From the NCBI RefSeq assembly GCF_014898815.1, contig NW_026515454.1, positions 1,054,001-1,118,000 of the forward strand: a stretch of 64,000 bases of DNA. Direction: 5' to 3'. The notes beneath the pieces were generated by a model. The model made no database searches. It was not told the DNA's origin and saw only the letters and a list, made by a program, of their open reading frames with translations. Positions 47,901-61,778 of the stretch are shown in pieces. Within the stretch, counting starts at the first letter, position 1. Each line of letters starts with the position of its first letter. Origin of the DNA: Panonychus citri (taxonomy: Eukaryota > Arthropoda > Arachnida > Trombidiformes > Tetranychidae). The position numbers were made by a program, and so were the translations under genes.

Positions 47901-49683
47901 AATTTAATTTTTCGCTACAAATTGTAATTACTTTAAATTTAACTTTCGCTTCCGTTGAAAATTTGATTCATGTTTATATTAGCAAATTAATTAGCTCTTA
48001 TTGATCATTATATTAGATTTATCTTTAATTGTTAACTTTTTTTATTATAGTTGATTAATCGCTACTATATATTAGTTTGATTAAGTTAAATTTTATTACA
48101 ATAATTTAAGTATTTATTAGATATCATTAAGTTTTAAATGGTGTTTAATGATGTGATTAAAGGCCATTTAAATTTGATTTAATGTTTATCGGTTAATTGG
48201 TTCACATTAATTATCATCTAGTTAATCTAACTAATAGAGTTAATCACACACAATTTAACTCTATTGTGACACTTGATTATCAAAATAATTAGATGAACAG
48301 GTTATCACAACAATTTAACAAATGATTAATTGAGAGATTTAAAAAAGTTAATACAATTTAAGGTGAACTTTCAATGAAAAAAAACCAGACAAAGTTTTAA
48401 TAGTGATGAATTAATTATTACAATTAACTAATCCTTGATACAATATTTAAATTTGCGTAAACGTTAAAACTTTATTATTATTTTTTAATAACATAATAAT
48501 TAAATTAATCAGATTAGTTAATGAATTTGAAGAAACATTTAATTACAGATTAGTTGATAATCCGATTGGATTAACAAGTCGCTTCGTTGTAAACTAATAT
48601 TAATTGGTTAAGATGATTATTTGAAAAGCTAAAGGTTGGTTAATCTATCTGATTATAATGATTTAATACATTTAATTGTATTTGAAGCATAGCAAATTCA
48701 GTCACACCAATGAACAAACAATTAACTTGATTCACTTTTAATTTTTGACTTCTTAAATTGTCAAAACAACAGGCCAAAGGTTAACTGTGAAATTTTGTCC
48801 ATCTCATCACATATTCAGGTTAATTATGATGATGAATAATATATAAACTGTTGATAGTTTGTTAAATCATGATTGTAATAATAATTGTAACATTGATAGT
48901 GTAATTTAATTGAGTTCATTGACGTTCAGTATATATTCAAACAATTAATTGATTATCTTTGCGATTCTTTTTGTATTTTCTTGATTATTGTTACTCAAAC
49001 CATAACAAAGGTTAATGGTAAAGAAGATGATATCGCCGTAATCAAATTAAATTATCCAGTTTACAATTTAACTAATATCAAACCAGTTTGTATTCACAAT
49101 TGGACAACATTTGATGATTTACCTAAATATGGTTTCGTCACTGGTTGGAGTCAAGGTAATATTCAATTAATCAATTAAACTAAATCAATGTCAACTCGCT
49201 ATTAATTTTTACTCCATTATTTTTCCAACTAAATCAACTGATTAATTAATTGTATTCTTTATGATTTATATCAACAACAGGTCTAAATAATTTAATCAAC
49301 GTTTTATCTGAAGTACGATTACCATTGATTTCGGGTTCTCAGTGTTCTCATTATTATGGAAATGAGTTTTTCATTGATTCCGATAAAATTATCTGTGCGG
49401 GTCAGAAAGAAGGTCATAAAGACTCATGCAAGGTAATTACTTAATTCAAGGTCAATTAGAAAATTGTCACAATTAACTAATTGTGTCTTCTCACATGGAT
49501 TATCTATCGGATTTACAGGGTGATTCTGGTGGACCTTTAGTTGTTAATCTTCGTGGTGGCTGGTCGTTAATTGCATTGGTCTCATCTGGTTCTGGTTGTG
49601 GATTACCTGAGAAACCAGGAATCTACACTAACGTTAATTATTATAGTAATTGGATTATGGAAACAATCAAAAAAATTAGATGA
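44908..49683 (+). CDS. Secreted CUB-LDLa-trypsin serine protease
   Basis: Predicted extracellular serine endopeptidase of family S1A. Six exons: 44908-45433, 47289-47670, 47751-47883, 49011-49155, 49281-49432, 49519-49683, giving 500 residues. The start is ATG 44908; a signal peptide (MRLTWSPVFPSQLTVIIFTV and on to NCVKS) precedes a CUB domain (about residues 31-172). An LDL-receptor class A module follows (about 182-216; CNEIDDCHDGSDEDEC holds the calcium-binding acidic residues), then an Asp-rich spacer and the protease domain beginning IIGGTTSLPNSWPWQ. The catalytic triad is present: His in LTAAHC, Asp in EDDIAVIKL, Ser in GDSGGP. Asp in KDSCKGDSGG is at the S1 position, so cleavage after Arg/Lys is expected. 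The activation site is GRLS-IIGG. Introns 1 (1855 bp) and 3 (1127 bp) are long; the acceptor of exon 4 is weak. Confidence 0.88.
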
Positions 49684-49887
49684 CAATCAACGGAAAATGT
49701 ATCATTCTCATCAATTGTTCATCTTCAATGTTGAACAATTAAAAGCGAAATGATCAATGTAAATTGGGCTTAGGGATGATCTAAACAATCAACTAAACTT
49801 TGATAACAATTCAATCAATATCAATAACAATTAACTTTAAATTAGGTAATTTCATCACAATGTTTATAATAATCAATTTCAATAATG

Positions 49888-49893
49888 AATAAA
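49888..49893 (+). terminator. Polyadenylation signal, serine protease
   Basis: This AATAAA lies about 205 bp after the protease stop codon. Confidence 0.45.
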
Positions 49894-52800
49894 TTGATTG
49901 TTATTAAACTCTAAGAATAATCAACAATCTCTTATTACTTATGATTACAATTTAATAGATTTAATTTTAATCACTAACCCGATCTGATGAAAAAATTTCC
50001 ACACCAATTATATTAATAATTATAATGAAAATTTTGATTGAATGAAAAAAAGGTTAATCTGTAGGCTTGTCTATTAACTACTCATCTTCACCTAATCTTA
50101 ATTTAACTTGATTAATGAAAAGATTATCATGATAGTGATGATGAGAAGATTAAAATAATTTTCTTAATCATCAATGTCTAATCGTACGGTATCTTGATCA
50201 TGATTAACAAAAAGGATAATCAAACCCTGGGTTGGGTTAAATTGTTGATTGACAATTTACCTTTAACAATAACAACAATCGGCTACTTGATATTAATAAA
50301 ATCATTAATTTAACACCATTTACACCACAATTAACTGATAATCAAGATAATTATTTGCATAAGTTAACAAGTTATCGAAATGATTAAATCAAATCACAAT
50401 CAATTTAAACATAATTTCATCACGTTAGTAATGATTAAATGTTAACTCTGATTGTGATGATGATAATCAAATAAGATATTGATCATTTGATTACCTTTAT
50501 TTAAATGATACTCATTAATTGTTACGATTAGCAAATCATAAGCTACTCAATCATTATAATAATCAATTGTAATTTTGTAGTAAGAGTAACAATTTAATTT
50601 CAATTATATTGACACCAATCTAAATTTACTTCCTCAAATTGTTGACAATTAAAAACAGATTATGATGGTTTTTAATCATCAACAGTCACAATCAAACTTG
50701 TATCTTGATTGTAAAAGTCTAGACTCACAATTAGTTTAATCTAATCAACGACGACAATTATTGACAACCTAAATTATGACAATGATATTGCTGTTAAATT
50801 GTTGCTGTTGATTTAGTTTTAATTGATGAGATCACAAAATACTGATCAATGTAAATTAGATTTTGATTATCATATATTTAAAGAGACTAACAATCAACAA
50901 TAATGTTTGATTGTTGATTAAGATTAGGAAGAGATGATTTGAAAAATGATAACAATCAATGTGAATGAATGAAACTAAATTACATTGGCTGTTGATAATA
51001 CAACACAATTAAAGGTGATATCAATAGGAAACCGACTTGATTGTTGATTTAATTTCACCGATAATTGTGATGATTAAAGTGAGATGATGGTGATAATAAG
51101 GAATCAATAAATATTAACAAAGAGACAGAGATGAAAGATTTTATTTAAAGTGAATGATTAACTTTTTTGTTCCGGTAAAAAAAAAGATGATGAAAGAAAA
51201 CAACAATCAATGATTGATTGTTGTTGGTGATGATTAACTGTTAATTCAAAGGTAAGATTAATCCATTGAATGAATTGTAATTGTATTAATAGTAATAATG
51301 ATAATGCAAAAATCTACGTAATTCTGATTCTGTGGAGAGTTTAATTTTGATTGTTATCAAAAGGAAACAATTGATTCCAGTTAATTGAAAGATATAAATA
51401 AACAACAGTGATTAAGATTCTTATGTTGATCAACAGTTCATCATGATAATCGTTATAATCATAATCAAGAAAATGAAAAGTTCTGAAAGTTACTCACGTA
51501 AATCGTGAAAATCTTGATGATTTAATGTTAATCTACCAACCATGAAACTTATTCAGTTCTTGATTCAGTAACTATCATGTTAACATCATGTAACAAGTTG
51601 TTGATGATGATCCTCATCCTCATCCTCATTGATTAACCTTTTCCTTCATTATTAATAACCTTTCTTGATAATAGTGACCAGGAAGATGATTAGCTTAATG
51701 ATGATAAACGATTGATTATCACAATCAATTGAACTAATTGTTACAATTGTGATAATAAATATCAGGCTGATTATTATTCAACAGTAATAATAATAACCTT
51801 GACATTCAATGGAAACCATTTTCTCACTGATTTTTCATTTGATTTTCTTGTTATAACAATTTGGTTATGACCTCTCACGATTAATCAAATTGTTATCAAG
51901 TGATACGATCACAAACTAATAACTAATCATCACCAGCATCATTTAATTGTAACACTGTTTAACTTGAATTTGATTATCTACAATATATAAAATTAGAAAT
52001 GTTTATAACTTTATTATTGAATAGTCTTGATTTTCTCGAAGTGTCAATTTGTATATTTATAGATTTGCTGAGACTTGTTAATTGTCACAATTGATGACCA
52101 GCAATTGACACTTGGTAAAAAATGGTAAACCCAATTGTGTGCCATTCAAAGTTAATTGTTAATGATTTACTTTTATTGCACTGAAAAGGGAAACAATCAA
52201 CTTAAATTGTTTTGTTTCCATCATCATCATCACTCGTAACCATTTATTAGCTTTACCTTTCAACTTTCATTTTTATCTTCATCCTCATCCTCATCCTCAT
52301 CCTCATCATCACTTTTTTACTTTCTTTTAAAATGAAAGTTGTTTTCATCATCATCATCATAATCATCTTCATCTTCCTTACCTTTTGTTAATTAAAGTTT
52401 TCCTTTACTTTTTATGGATCCAATATAAAAACAAGCTCGATCTTTATTCCTACTAAATAATAATAGTCCAATTTAAGGTCCAGTTTCGGTCACTAACCTA
52501 AAATATTTTCGAACTCAAAATCAATAGTCTTTTTTGTTTCGATTTCGTATCGACCTCATCATCTTTCATCATCAATGGTCATCTTCCTGTTGATCAAATT
52601 AACAGCAACAAAATCAAATTGTAAAATTGAACAATCAAATTATTTCGGACAATAAGAATCACGAATTTACCTTGAAGTATATGAATACAATCAAATACTG
52701 TGAGCAATTAAGACAATTGAAAAATAATTCATCACCAATCAGCTAGAAAACTGAGATGCTGACAATTAAATAAGATGATTGTTAATCAAGCGAAATCTCA

Positions 52801-53745
52801 ACAAATCAAATGTATCAAAGGAAACACCAAAAATGATACAATTAAATGATTATTAATCAGATAATCAACAAACCATTTAATTTGATTACTTAAAAATTGA
52901 TCTAATGGTTGAAACAATCAAATCACCTTAATCATTGATGGTCCAATAAATTTAACAGTAACAATTAAAAAGTGAAAAACAATCAAGGTGAGTTGATATT
53001 ATAATCATGATTGTTAGTTAAAAATCACTCTAATCATTGGGTGGATTGATTATTACAATTGTGATCTGTTGATTTACTTTTGACAATACATTTTGATTAA
53101 TTAATTAATTAGGGCTATTAATCATGTAACAATTGTGTAATTAAGCTGATCCGGTTCGGTCAATCAATCATAATGATTAAAAGTAATAGTGAAATTTAAT
53201 CATTGGTAAAATGAATGGATTACTTAACAAGGATAAATTGATTGTAACATTTAATTTTCCCATTGATTGTTGCAGGTTGATTGTGATTTCAAAATTAAAT
53301 TGCTCATGATAATGATGATGATGATGATGTTGATGATTAATAATATTGATTGATGATTGAAAGTATTTTAATTGTTGTGATAATACAAAGTTGGTCAATT
53401 GTTACCGAGAAAATTTTTCAATGAGTAAAATTGTGTTTCCAATTTCATATCATTAGAAACTGAATTAAAATTCACAATTAAGATAATTATTTATATTAAC
53501 TTTCCCTTTACACATAATTTATCATTGATTAAATACTATTATTAGTTAATTTTGTGAGTGTGTAGGAGTCTGATTGTTAATAACAATCAATGATGTGAAT
53601 ACAATCAAAAGTGATGATTGAAATTTAAGTTAATTGTGACAACTAATTGATCAATTTTTTCACCAATCACTTTCTATATCAGATCACACAATCAGTTAAT
53701 TGTTTTCTAATTTAAATAGTTAATTGAAATAGAAATCAAGATGAC

Positions 53746-53781
<36 letters not shown>

Positions 53782-56700
53782 AAAGATTTGATTGTGTTCT
53801 AAATAAATTTAACAATTTAACAACAATTAAGGTTCGGGTAAAGGTTAAGATCAATATAATTGATTGACAATCAAGAATTAAAAATAGATTAAGAAATGAA
53901 TTTACTTTTTTTTCAGCTTCTATTCAATTGTTCAACTAATCATTTGAAAGGTAAATTGTTACAATCAAATTGAATTGAATTGTTTTTTTCTATTAACAAA
54001 TCATTTTCTCATCATGATCGCGATCATCAAGTTAATCATCATCCTGATTAACCCAGTTAATTGAAGATACAATTGAAATCAATATTTTCAGCCTCAAATC
54101 TTTGATAAATTACAATTTAGTTAACTTTTAATTTAATTGGTCTCGGTAACATCATCTTATTATTAGTTAATCAACCATTTAATTTAATTGTGTTGTTGTT
54201 ATTGGGTGGACATTAACTATAGTTAAATTGTTGTGATCAACAAAAAAAATAACTTTGACCACAATTAACAAATCATTTAATAAGTAATACTATTAATTGA
54301 TCAAATTTGATTATATTATAACCTTGATTGTTAGTGATTAACTTTGGTCCAATAAATGAAAAGTTAATTAAACTTAGCTGGTTGAACATTGATCATTGAT
54401 TACCTTTTAATTGTTAACAATTAAAAAAAACACTTTCATTTCATTTCAATTTAATTTAATTGTAATACTTGTGATTGTATTCAATTATAAATTGACCTGG
54501 TTAAATGTTGATGTGCTTAATTGTAAATTATATAACAACAACAATTAACTAACTCGATAATCTGATTGATCATAACAAATTTACAATCTTTATGGTTTCA
54601 TGGATTACAATTAAGCTTTGATTGTAAATATCATGAACGTTTTACCTTCAAACAATTAACTGTAATTTACCAGATTAATTGTGTTGTTTTTCAATCAATT
54701 TACTGACAATTAACTCAAAGTTAATCAAGAAAACTAGGAAATGTTAATTTTATGCAAATTATTGTGATTGTTTTTAATTGATTAAATTGTTAACAAAGTG
54801 ATCAAGGGTAATTAAGGGTAAAAATTAAACTTTTACAGAAAGTTGATCAACTAAATTGATATAACAATTAAAATTTTTCTTCAATTCTTTCAATTAGTGG
54901 TTTGTAAATTGTATCATGTTGATTATAATCACAATTGATGCAAACAAATTGTTAACTGTTAATTAAATTGTTGTTTGCCTGTTTAAATAGTTCACTTTCC
55001 GGGAAACACCTTAATTGTAATTTAAATCAACAATTATATTTATATTAATTCAAATTATCCAATTGTTTGGATAAATCCAAGTGATCAATTTTGATTTGAT
55101 TATTAAGACACCTTTTAATTGTGATTGGTTTGATTACCTATCTAATTTCATTGGGTAACAAGATCAATTTATATTTGATAAATTATCATCAAAACAAATT
55201 GTTAAATGATTAAATTGTTGTGTCAATTAACCAATTAAACGGATATTTAATTGTTGTTGATAAATTATTAATTTCTAACCATTAAAATTGACAATTAAGA
55301 CAACGCCAATTTAATCATTCATAATAACCTGAATCATGATTATATCTTGATTGTTGTTGATCACAATTAGTGTAACCATATTGATTGGAGATTACAAAAT
55401 TAACTTAATTGTCAGTCTTCCTGTTTGATAATATAATTAATGTAAACACAATTATTAATAATAATCAGTTAATTGTTGATGGTGTGAGGTGTTCATGTTG
55501 GTTGGATGTTAATTGTTGCTTGGTTTCAATTTTATTGAAAAATTTGTTTCAATAACTGTTGATCTAGTTAATTGTTGATTGATTGTTGAGAAAAAAAATT
55601 ACCAAATCATATTGATTAAGGTGTGATATTGGTCATAAAGAAATGATCAATTATTTAACCAAAATTGGGTAACCAGGATTTTTGTTACTCTCTCTTGATT
55701 GTAAATAAAATGATGATTACAATCAACTGATTGGCATTGAAATTTGTGTATTCAGTAAATTGTGATCAGTTGATGCCAAGAAATAACGGTTTTCATCATG
55801 AAAATCATCATCATCATCATCATCATCCTGCTCTTCATGATGACTTGGCGAGAGGAGGTAAAGAGACAATCAAATTTTTACTCTTGATTAAAGAAAAAAA
55901 AATCTTAATCACAATCAAATTTGATGAAATAATACAATGAATAAGATGAAGATGATGATAAAAATGATGATGAACATGATGATGTATAAGATTTTACAGA
56001 TCGATGATTTCGAAATTTCCTCTTCATTGATTTCATCATTCACATTGATTATTGAAAGAAAAAAAGAATCACCAATAATCATCATCTCTTCAAGATTAAC
56101 CTTATTATCAGTTCAAGGTTGAAGAATTAAAATCAATTATCAAAATCGAAATCAATGTTAACCATGAAATCGAAATGGTCAGAAAATAGTGGACAGAACA
56201 CTTTGTATCCCAACCGAAGAAGACAATTTACCAACGAATCTAAAATTTGATTATCGACTAATTTCCAAAATAAAATCTTCTTTTTTTTCCAACAATTTGA
56301 AAACTCGAAAAATCTATTAGATCAAAGTGAAAACTAATTCGAAACTTAAAGTTTTCTTTTAGTTTGTTTACCGATCAAAAGTAAACACTCGGCGAAAAAC
56401 ATTCATCATTCTGTCCTTTTTTGAAAAGAATCAAATTCATAAGAATCTGAACATTTAAATGGTATCAAAATCTATCTCCAATCAAGATTAAATAACAGAA
56501 TTTAATGTAATTAAACTGCAATTAAAGAGAAGAAAAAAAAATTCTTTCAACGAAAAATTAAAATTCTAAATTACAATTTAATCCGCTTGGTGTCTCTTTC
56601 GGTGATCGGTTTTCTTTTCTTTCTTTTGGTTTAGTTTCAGTTTCTCTCTCGATGAGTCAACATTACCTGTTTTCTGTTAACGGAATATAAAGTGAACTGT

Positions 56701-57253
56701 TTTCTTCTCTCTCTCTCTCTATTAATATAACTTTTAATTTCTATTCTTCAACTTAATGGTGATGACAATTAACTTTAATTCGGTTGCCAATTTATATTGG
56801 ATTTAATTGTGTTTCTAATTTGGATACTTCCAATCATCTCTCTGTCTTGAAAAGTGATTTTTCTTTTCTTCTCTGTGAGTGTTTTCTTCTTCTATATTGA
56901 CCTGTGTTGGTTTTTTCTATTCTTTTTTCTTTCTTTTTTCGATCTTCTCGTGGTCATCTTTTTCTACCATCACCTGGATTATTTCTTTTCTTTTTTTCTC
57001 CTCTTTTTCTCCTTCTCTGTCTGTGTATCTATGGTGACCACCTTTTTGTCTGTCTTTCTCTCTCTGTGTCACCTAACCTTTAAATTCTCTCCTTAGACCT
57101 TTTGTTAATTCTCTTCTCTTTTTTTTCTCTTCTCCTTATAACAGAATTGCATCTTCTCTTCTTCTCTTTTTTTTATTCTTCTTAAATTCTCTTTGGAATT
57201 TTCTTTTTGAAAGTTGGTCACTTTTAGAATTTTGTTTATCTCCTTCTTTTGGA
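49894..57253. other. 7.4 kb AT-rich intergenic desert
   Basis: No conserved coding exon is visible. The sequence is dominated by short words such as AATTGTT, AACAATT, TTGATTG and TAATTA on both strands. It includes an ATC/CTC run near 52276-52310, a GA run at 53747-53780 and a T/C-rich stretch from about 56850 to 57230 that leads into the harmonin first exon. A short His-rich open frame (ATG 55773) ends at a donor-like site near 55858. It is the only mildly exon-like patch. Confidence 0.5.
53747..53780. repeat. GA microsatellite
   Basis: An uninterrupted (AG) run of 17 units lies inside the intergenic desert. Confidence 0.9.
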
Positions 57254-59596
57254 ATGTTGGTTCAAACTTATCCTCAACTAACATCTTCATCTTCATCACC
57301 TTCCATCCAACCACCACATCCACCTACAAATGGGATTAACTGTTCAACTCGGATTGTTCGTCTTCGTCGGGTTGGTAATTCACCATTGGGTTTCTCTATT
57401 AGAGGAGGTAATTCAAATGTGTTTTTCTTTTCTAATCTTTTTTCCTCATTCTACCGGAAGTACATTTATCCATACATTTTTCCATCTAAATGTGATTCTC
57501 TTTGTCTGTGATAATGTTTTAATTGTTTCCCTTTTTCTTTATTTTTCTATCTCAATTTTTCTAAATTCTCATGTACCAATATCTATAACTTACTCTCTCA
57601 CCAATCATCACAAAGGTTGGGAACATGGGACAGGAATTTTCATATCGGAAGTACATCCAGGATCAGAAGCTCAATTGGAAGGATTAAAGGTAAACCTTGA
57701 AGAGAGAGAGAGAAAAAAATTAAATGCTCGATTAGATTAAGAGAAATTCTTATTCCAGATTATAAAAAAAAGAGACACTTTGTTATTCTCTAATCATTTG
57801 GATTAAAAGTTTAACTGTAGATTTTGTTTTTCAATTGGGTCTGTGAAAAAAGTCATATCCATCCTTTTGTTGACAATCTCACGAATAATGTTGATCATAA
57901 TCATCTTGATTATCAGAATTAATTTTATCATTATGATCTAATTCATTTCTTTTCTCTTTCATTCTTTTTCTTCTTTCTTTACTTTCATTTCTTTCAACAA
58001 AACGAAAAATCAATTCATTATGATTTAGCCTGGTGATCAAATACTTCGAGTAAATGGTTTCATCATTGAACAAGCAATTCATGAGGAAGTAATCGCTTTA
58101 ATCAAATCATCTTCACGGATTACATTAAAAGTTAAATCAGTGGGAATGATACCAATTAAATCAAATCGTTCAGAAACTCTTTCATGGAAACTGGTTGATA
58201 CTTTAACATCATCATCATCACCAACAAACCACTCCAATGGGAAAAGTTTAACTTCAACAGTCAACAATAATAATAGTAAAAATAACAATAGTGGTAACAA
58301 CAGTTCCAATAGTAGTGCTGTTAGTAGTTTAAGCGTTGATAGTAACAGTAATAGTAGTGATCATAGTGCTACTAATTTGGTACATCATCCCAATCATCAT
58401 CAACTTTTACATCGATCTCATCATCATCATAATCATTCACATCATCGAGGACCACCACCACCGCCACCCTGTCCAGTTCACTCTGTAGGTAACTGGTCAA
58501 CTGGTTCCTCTTCAAAGTCTCCCTCATCTGCACGATCTTCTCTCTCCTCTAGTCGATCATCTGAAGATCATTCTGGTCCAGACAAAGATTTATTCACTTC
58601 ATACGGTTTAACTCATGGTGATTATATGGAAGCAAGAGTTTTCATTCGTATTGCTCCCGGTCAAGGTTTAGGATGTTCAGTGGTCAAAGGTCCATCCAAT
58701 TATCCAGGTATTTTTGTACAAACAATTAAAGAAGGTGGTATTGCTCAAGAATCTGGATTAGAAGTTGGTGATCAGATAATCGCTATGAACGGTTTATCCA
58801 TGGAACCAGGAGATATTGAATTTAATGAAGCCATAGCACGAATTAAATCAGCCTCTCAAATGACCTTAACGGTCCGTAAAAAGTCAGGTCTTTCTCTATT
58901 TCAACAACAACAACACCAATCGAATGGAACACCAACAACACCAACAAATGGACTTCATCATTCTCACCATAATAATCATTATCATTATCCTAAACACCGA
59001 GTCAAAGCTATAGTCCATTCACCGCCAACTACAACATCAACAACAACACCAACAAAAACAAATGGTACAACTGGAAGTGGCATATCAAAAGCTACAGCAG
59101 CCGCTGCAGTAGCTGCTGCCGTGGAGGAAATTTATCACTCTCCATTGTCCAACAATCATCATCATCACCATCACCACCATCATTCATCTGAATCATCTTC
59201 AGCTTCCTCTTTCAATGGACCCTCTCGTTTTTATGCTCCCTCGGAACATGATTATTCCCTTTCAGAAGTTGAATCAAATGGTAATGACGTGATGATGAAA
59301 CTTCCCTTAGAACGTGAATCAACCCCTTCTCCAACAACAATAACAACAACATGTAATGGAAAAGTTGGTTCACCTATGGATAAAGTTTTACTTCTCGATG
59401 GTGGACGTCGAGTAATTACCACAGTAAATGACCCAAACCTTACTAATGGTCAAGGACGACATGATGTTTCCGCAGCGGCAGCTTTAATCTATGATAAGGT
59501 TCGCCGAGAAGAGGAAAGATTAGCTGAAGAGAAAAAGAAATTAGAATCGGAACAGAAAAGATTACAATGTGAATTAGAAAAGTTGGAAAAAGAAAG
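57254..59596 (+). CDS. Harmonin (USH1C)-type PDZ scaffold, 5' part
   Basis: Scaffold protein; harmonin links cadherins and actin in sensory and brush-border protrusions. Exons 57254-57407, 57616-57689 and 58029-59596 encode 598 codons plus two bases; the last exon ends at a donor (AG|gtaagt) and the gene continues beyond what I can resolve. PDZ1 (about residues 33-113) has PLGFSIRGG, EHGTGIFISEVHPGSEAQ and HEEVIALIKSSS, followed by VGMIPIKSN and LSWKLVD, which match the harmonin segment after PDZ1. PDZ2 (about 278-361) has RVFIRIAPGQGLGCSVVKGP and GIFVQTIKEGGIAQESGLEV, close to harmonin PDZ2. The linker between them is much expanded by Ser/Asn/His runs. The C-terminal end is a Glu/Lys-rich coiled coil. 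The N-terminal harmonin homology domain is absent from the visible first exon. Whirlin was considered, but the PDZ2 match and the post-PDZ1 segment favour harmonin. Confidence 0.82.
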
Positions 59597-60743
59597 GTAA
59601 GTTTTAACAAAAAAAAGATAATTCAAAATTATCCTCCATCTTTAATTTTCTATTTACAAAATAAGTTGATGAAAATAATTGGCTCCTTTTACCTAATCTC
59701 TATTCATATTGCATTTTAAAAACTCATCAACATCTTCTTGCATCCTCTCTACCTTTAAATGATACCTTCTTCTTCCTCCTCCTCCTCCTCATCATCATCA
59801 TCATCATCTAAAATTAACCTCTAGTTTTGAAACACAACAACAAGTCACAACAATAACTTTTTATTTACACTAACCATTTGTGTTATGTGTTATCTAAGGT
59901 AAAAATCATAGACATGGTTCAGAGATTTTTACTCATTAAAAAACCAGCCCACACCAAAATAATTACTCTCTCAGAGTCCGATGTCCGTAAGGCCATCAAC
60001 AGATTAGACTAACATGTAACTTTTATTATAAAATAACCTTTTTTTCACAAAGGAGTAGTCACAAAATATCATCATCATCATCATCATCATCTCTTGACAA
60101 TCATCATTATTTTCATCATTTTTGTTGCTACAAATCTGTTTTCTTTTTTCCAAATTCTCTATCATTTTCATTTCAACCTGCACTCACCATCGTCATTAAT
60201 ATAACAGGTACACACACACACACACAGGTAACTAATCTGAAAACACTGTAGCCAAAATGAGTTAAATGAATGAATGAATTAGAATAGAAATTGAATGAAC
60301 CTTGCCAAATCCATTCAATGGTTTGCTTTTTGTCAACGGATTTGTGAACACATTTACTATTGTTATCATCATAATTTTGATGTCCAATGTTAAATGTTAC
60401 TTCCAGTTTTATGAAACCGCCAAATCAACAGTATTGATCATCTTTTGTCAATTAATCTTCATTGTTTTTTTATCCAAAATAATCAACTAATTAATCTTTG
60501 TATATCCCTTCAAGGGTAATTTGAATCATCATCAGTTAGAGATGTAGTTTTTGATTACATCTAATAGTATCCAAGGATTTTACTATCAATAAGATTAGAT
60601 TTAATTTTAATTTTATCAAGTTTTAAGGTTTCATTGGTAAACCATTCAGATTATTTTGATGATAACTTTTGATTAGTTTACAATTGTTATCATGATTGCT
60701 TAATTGTCATAATATTTTGACTATTATTGAAATTAATATTATA

Positions 60744-61295
60744 TTAGGTCTTTCAATAAGTCTTGTGCCTAACTATGTTTTATTGTAGATAGAACCAGAA
60801 TTTAAACGGCAAATTAAAGCCCATAGATTTTGATCGAGGAAAATGAATTTTCACAAAAATCGAGTAACTCAATTTATTTTAAGGTCAAATCAGGTCAAAA
60901 GGTATGAGTTTTTCAATGGGAATTTTAACATGAAGGAATCAGATTGAAAGGGTTGAAAACAATGAAAAATTTCGACTTTTTTCAATCAAATCTGAATATT
61001 TATCTTAATTGTTCTTTTTCATTCACAATTTAAGATTATTTCGCATGTCAACAAGCAAGCAATGCTAATGGATAAAAAAAATTCTGAATTCTGAATGAAT
61101 TTAACAATTAAATCGTGATTCATATGAAAAATAGCGGCTTCTAACCTGATTTGACCTTAAAATAAATTGAGTGACTCGATTTTTATGAAAATTCATTTTC
61201 CTCGATCAAAATCTATGGGCTTTAATTTGCCGTTCAAATCCTGGTCCTATCTACAATAAAACATAGTTAGGCACAAGACTTATTGAAAGACCTAA
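60744..61295. mobile_element. Mariner-like MITE with about 152-bp terminal inverted repeats
   Basis: The element starts TTAGGTCTTTCAATAAG and ends with its exact inverse. The arms (60744-60895 and 61144-61295) are inverted repeats with five mismatches in about 152 bp. TA lies directly outside each end (60742-60743 and 61296-61297), the target duplication of Tc1/mariner elements. The 248-bp centre has no transposase reading frame, so the element is non-autonomous. The transcript could fold into a long hairpin. Confidence 0.9.
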
Positions 61296-61778
61296 TATAT
61301 TTGAATGAATCAGCATTTGATTACTTTCAAATTTTCACTGTTGATTGTTGAACAATTTAAATTGTACTATTATCTGTATATTTAAATGTTTACTTCTGCT
61401 TTGTGTCTAAATTGTTACTTTTTTTCTTAGGGTGGAGTTGATATCATTTATGATTGTGTATATAAATATTTTCCACATCATTTCATCACCATCATGGTCT
61501 TTTTATCATCAATTCCTTTTCCACTTCCTCCTCAGCTAATCAATATCTGTCTACCATTATAATTAAGCTAATTGTTGAAATAATTAGATGATGATATTTA
61601 GTTATGTCACTATTTTATCTTGTGTGTTTCTTTATCGTTATACTTATTAACCAATATCAAAGGTGAAACTCTTACCTTCCCTCATCATTATCACCACAAT
61701 CATCATCATCATCATTATCATCATCGTCTATCCCTTTCCAATACAATACTTACCTCATCCTTCATCTCCTCCTCTTCA

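Noticed and set aside
53177..53398. His-rich minus-strand frame in the desert
   Set aside because: It arises from a GAT/ATC microsatellite with AT-rich flanks and has no protein-like features.
57616..59596. Whirlin / dyschronic as the identity of the PDZ scaffold
   Set aside because: The segment after PDZ1 and the GQGLGCSVVKGP start of PDZ2 fit harmonin better.
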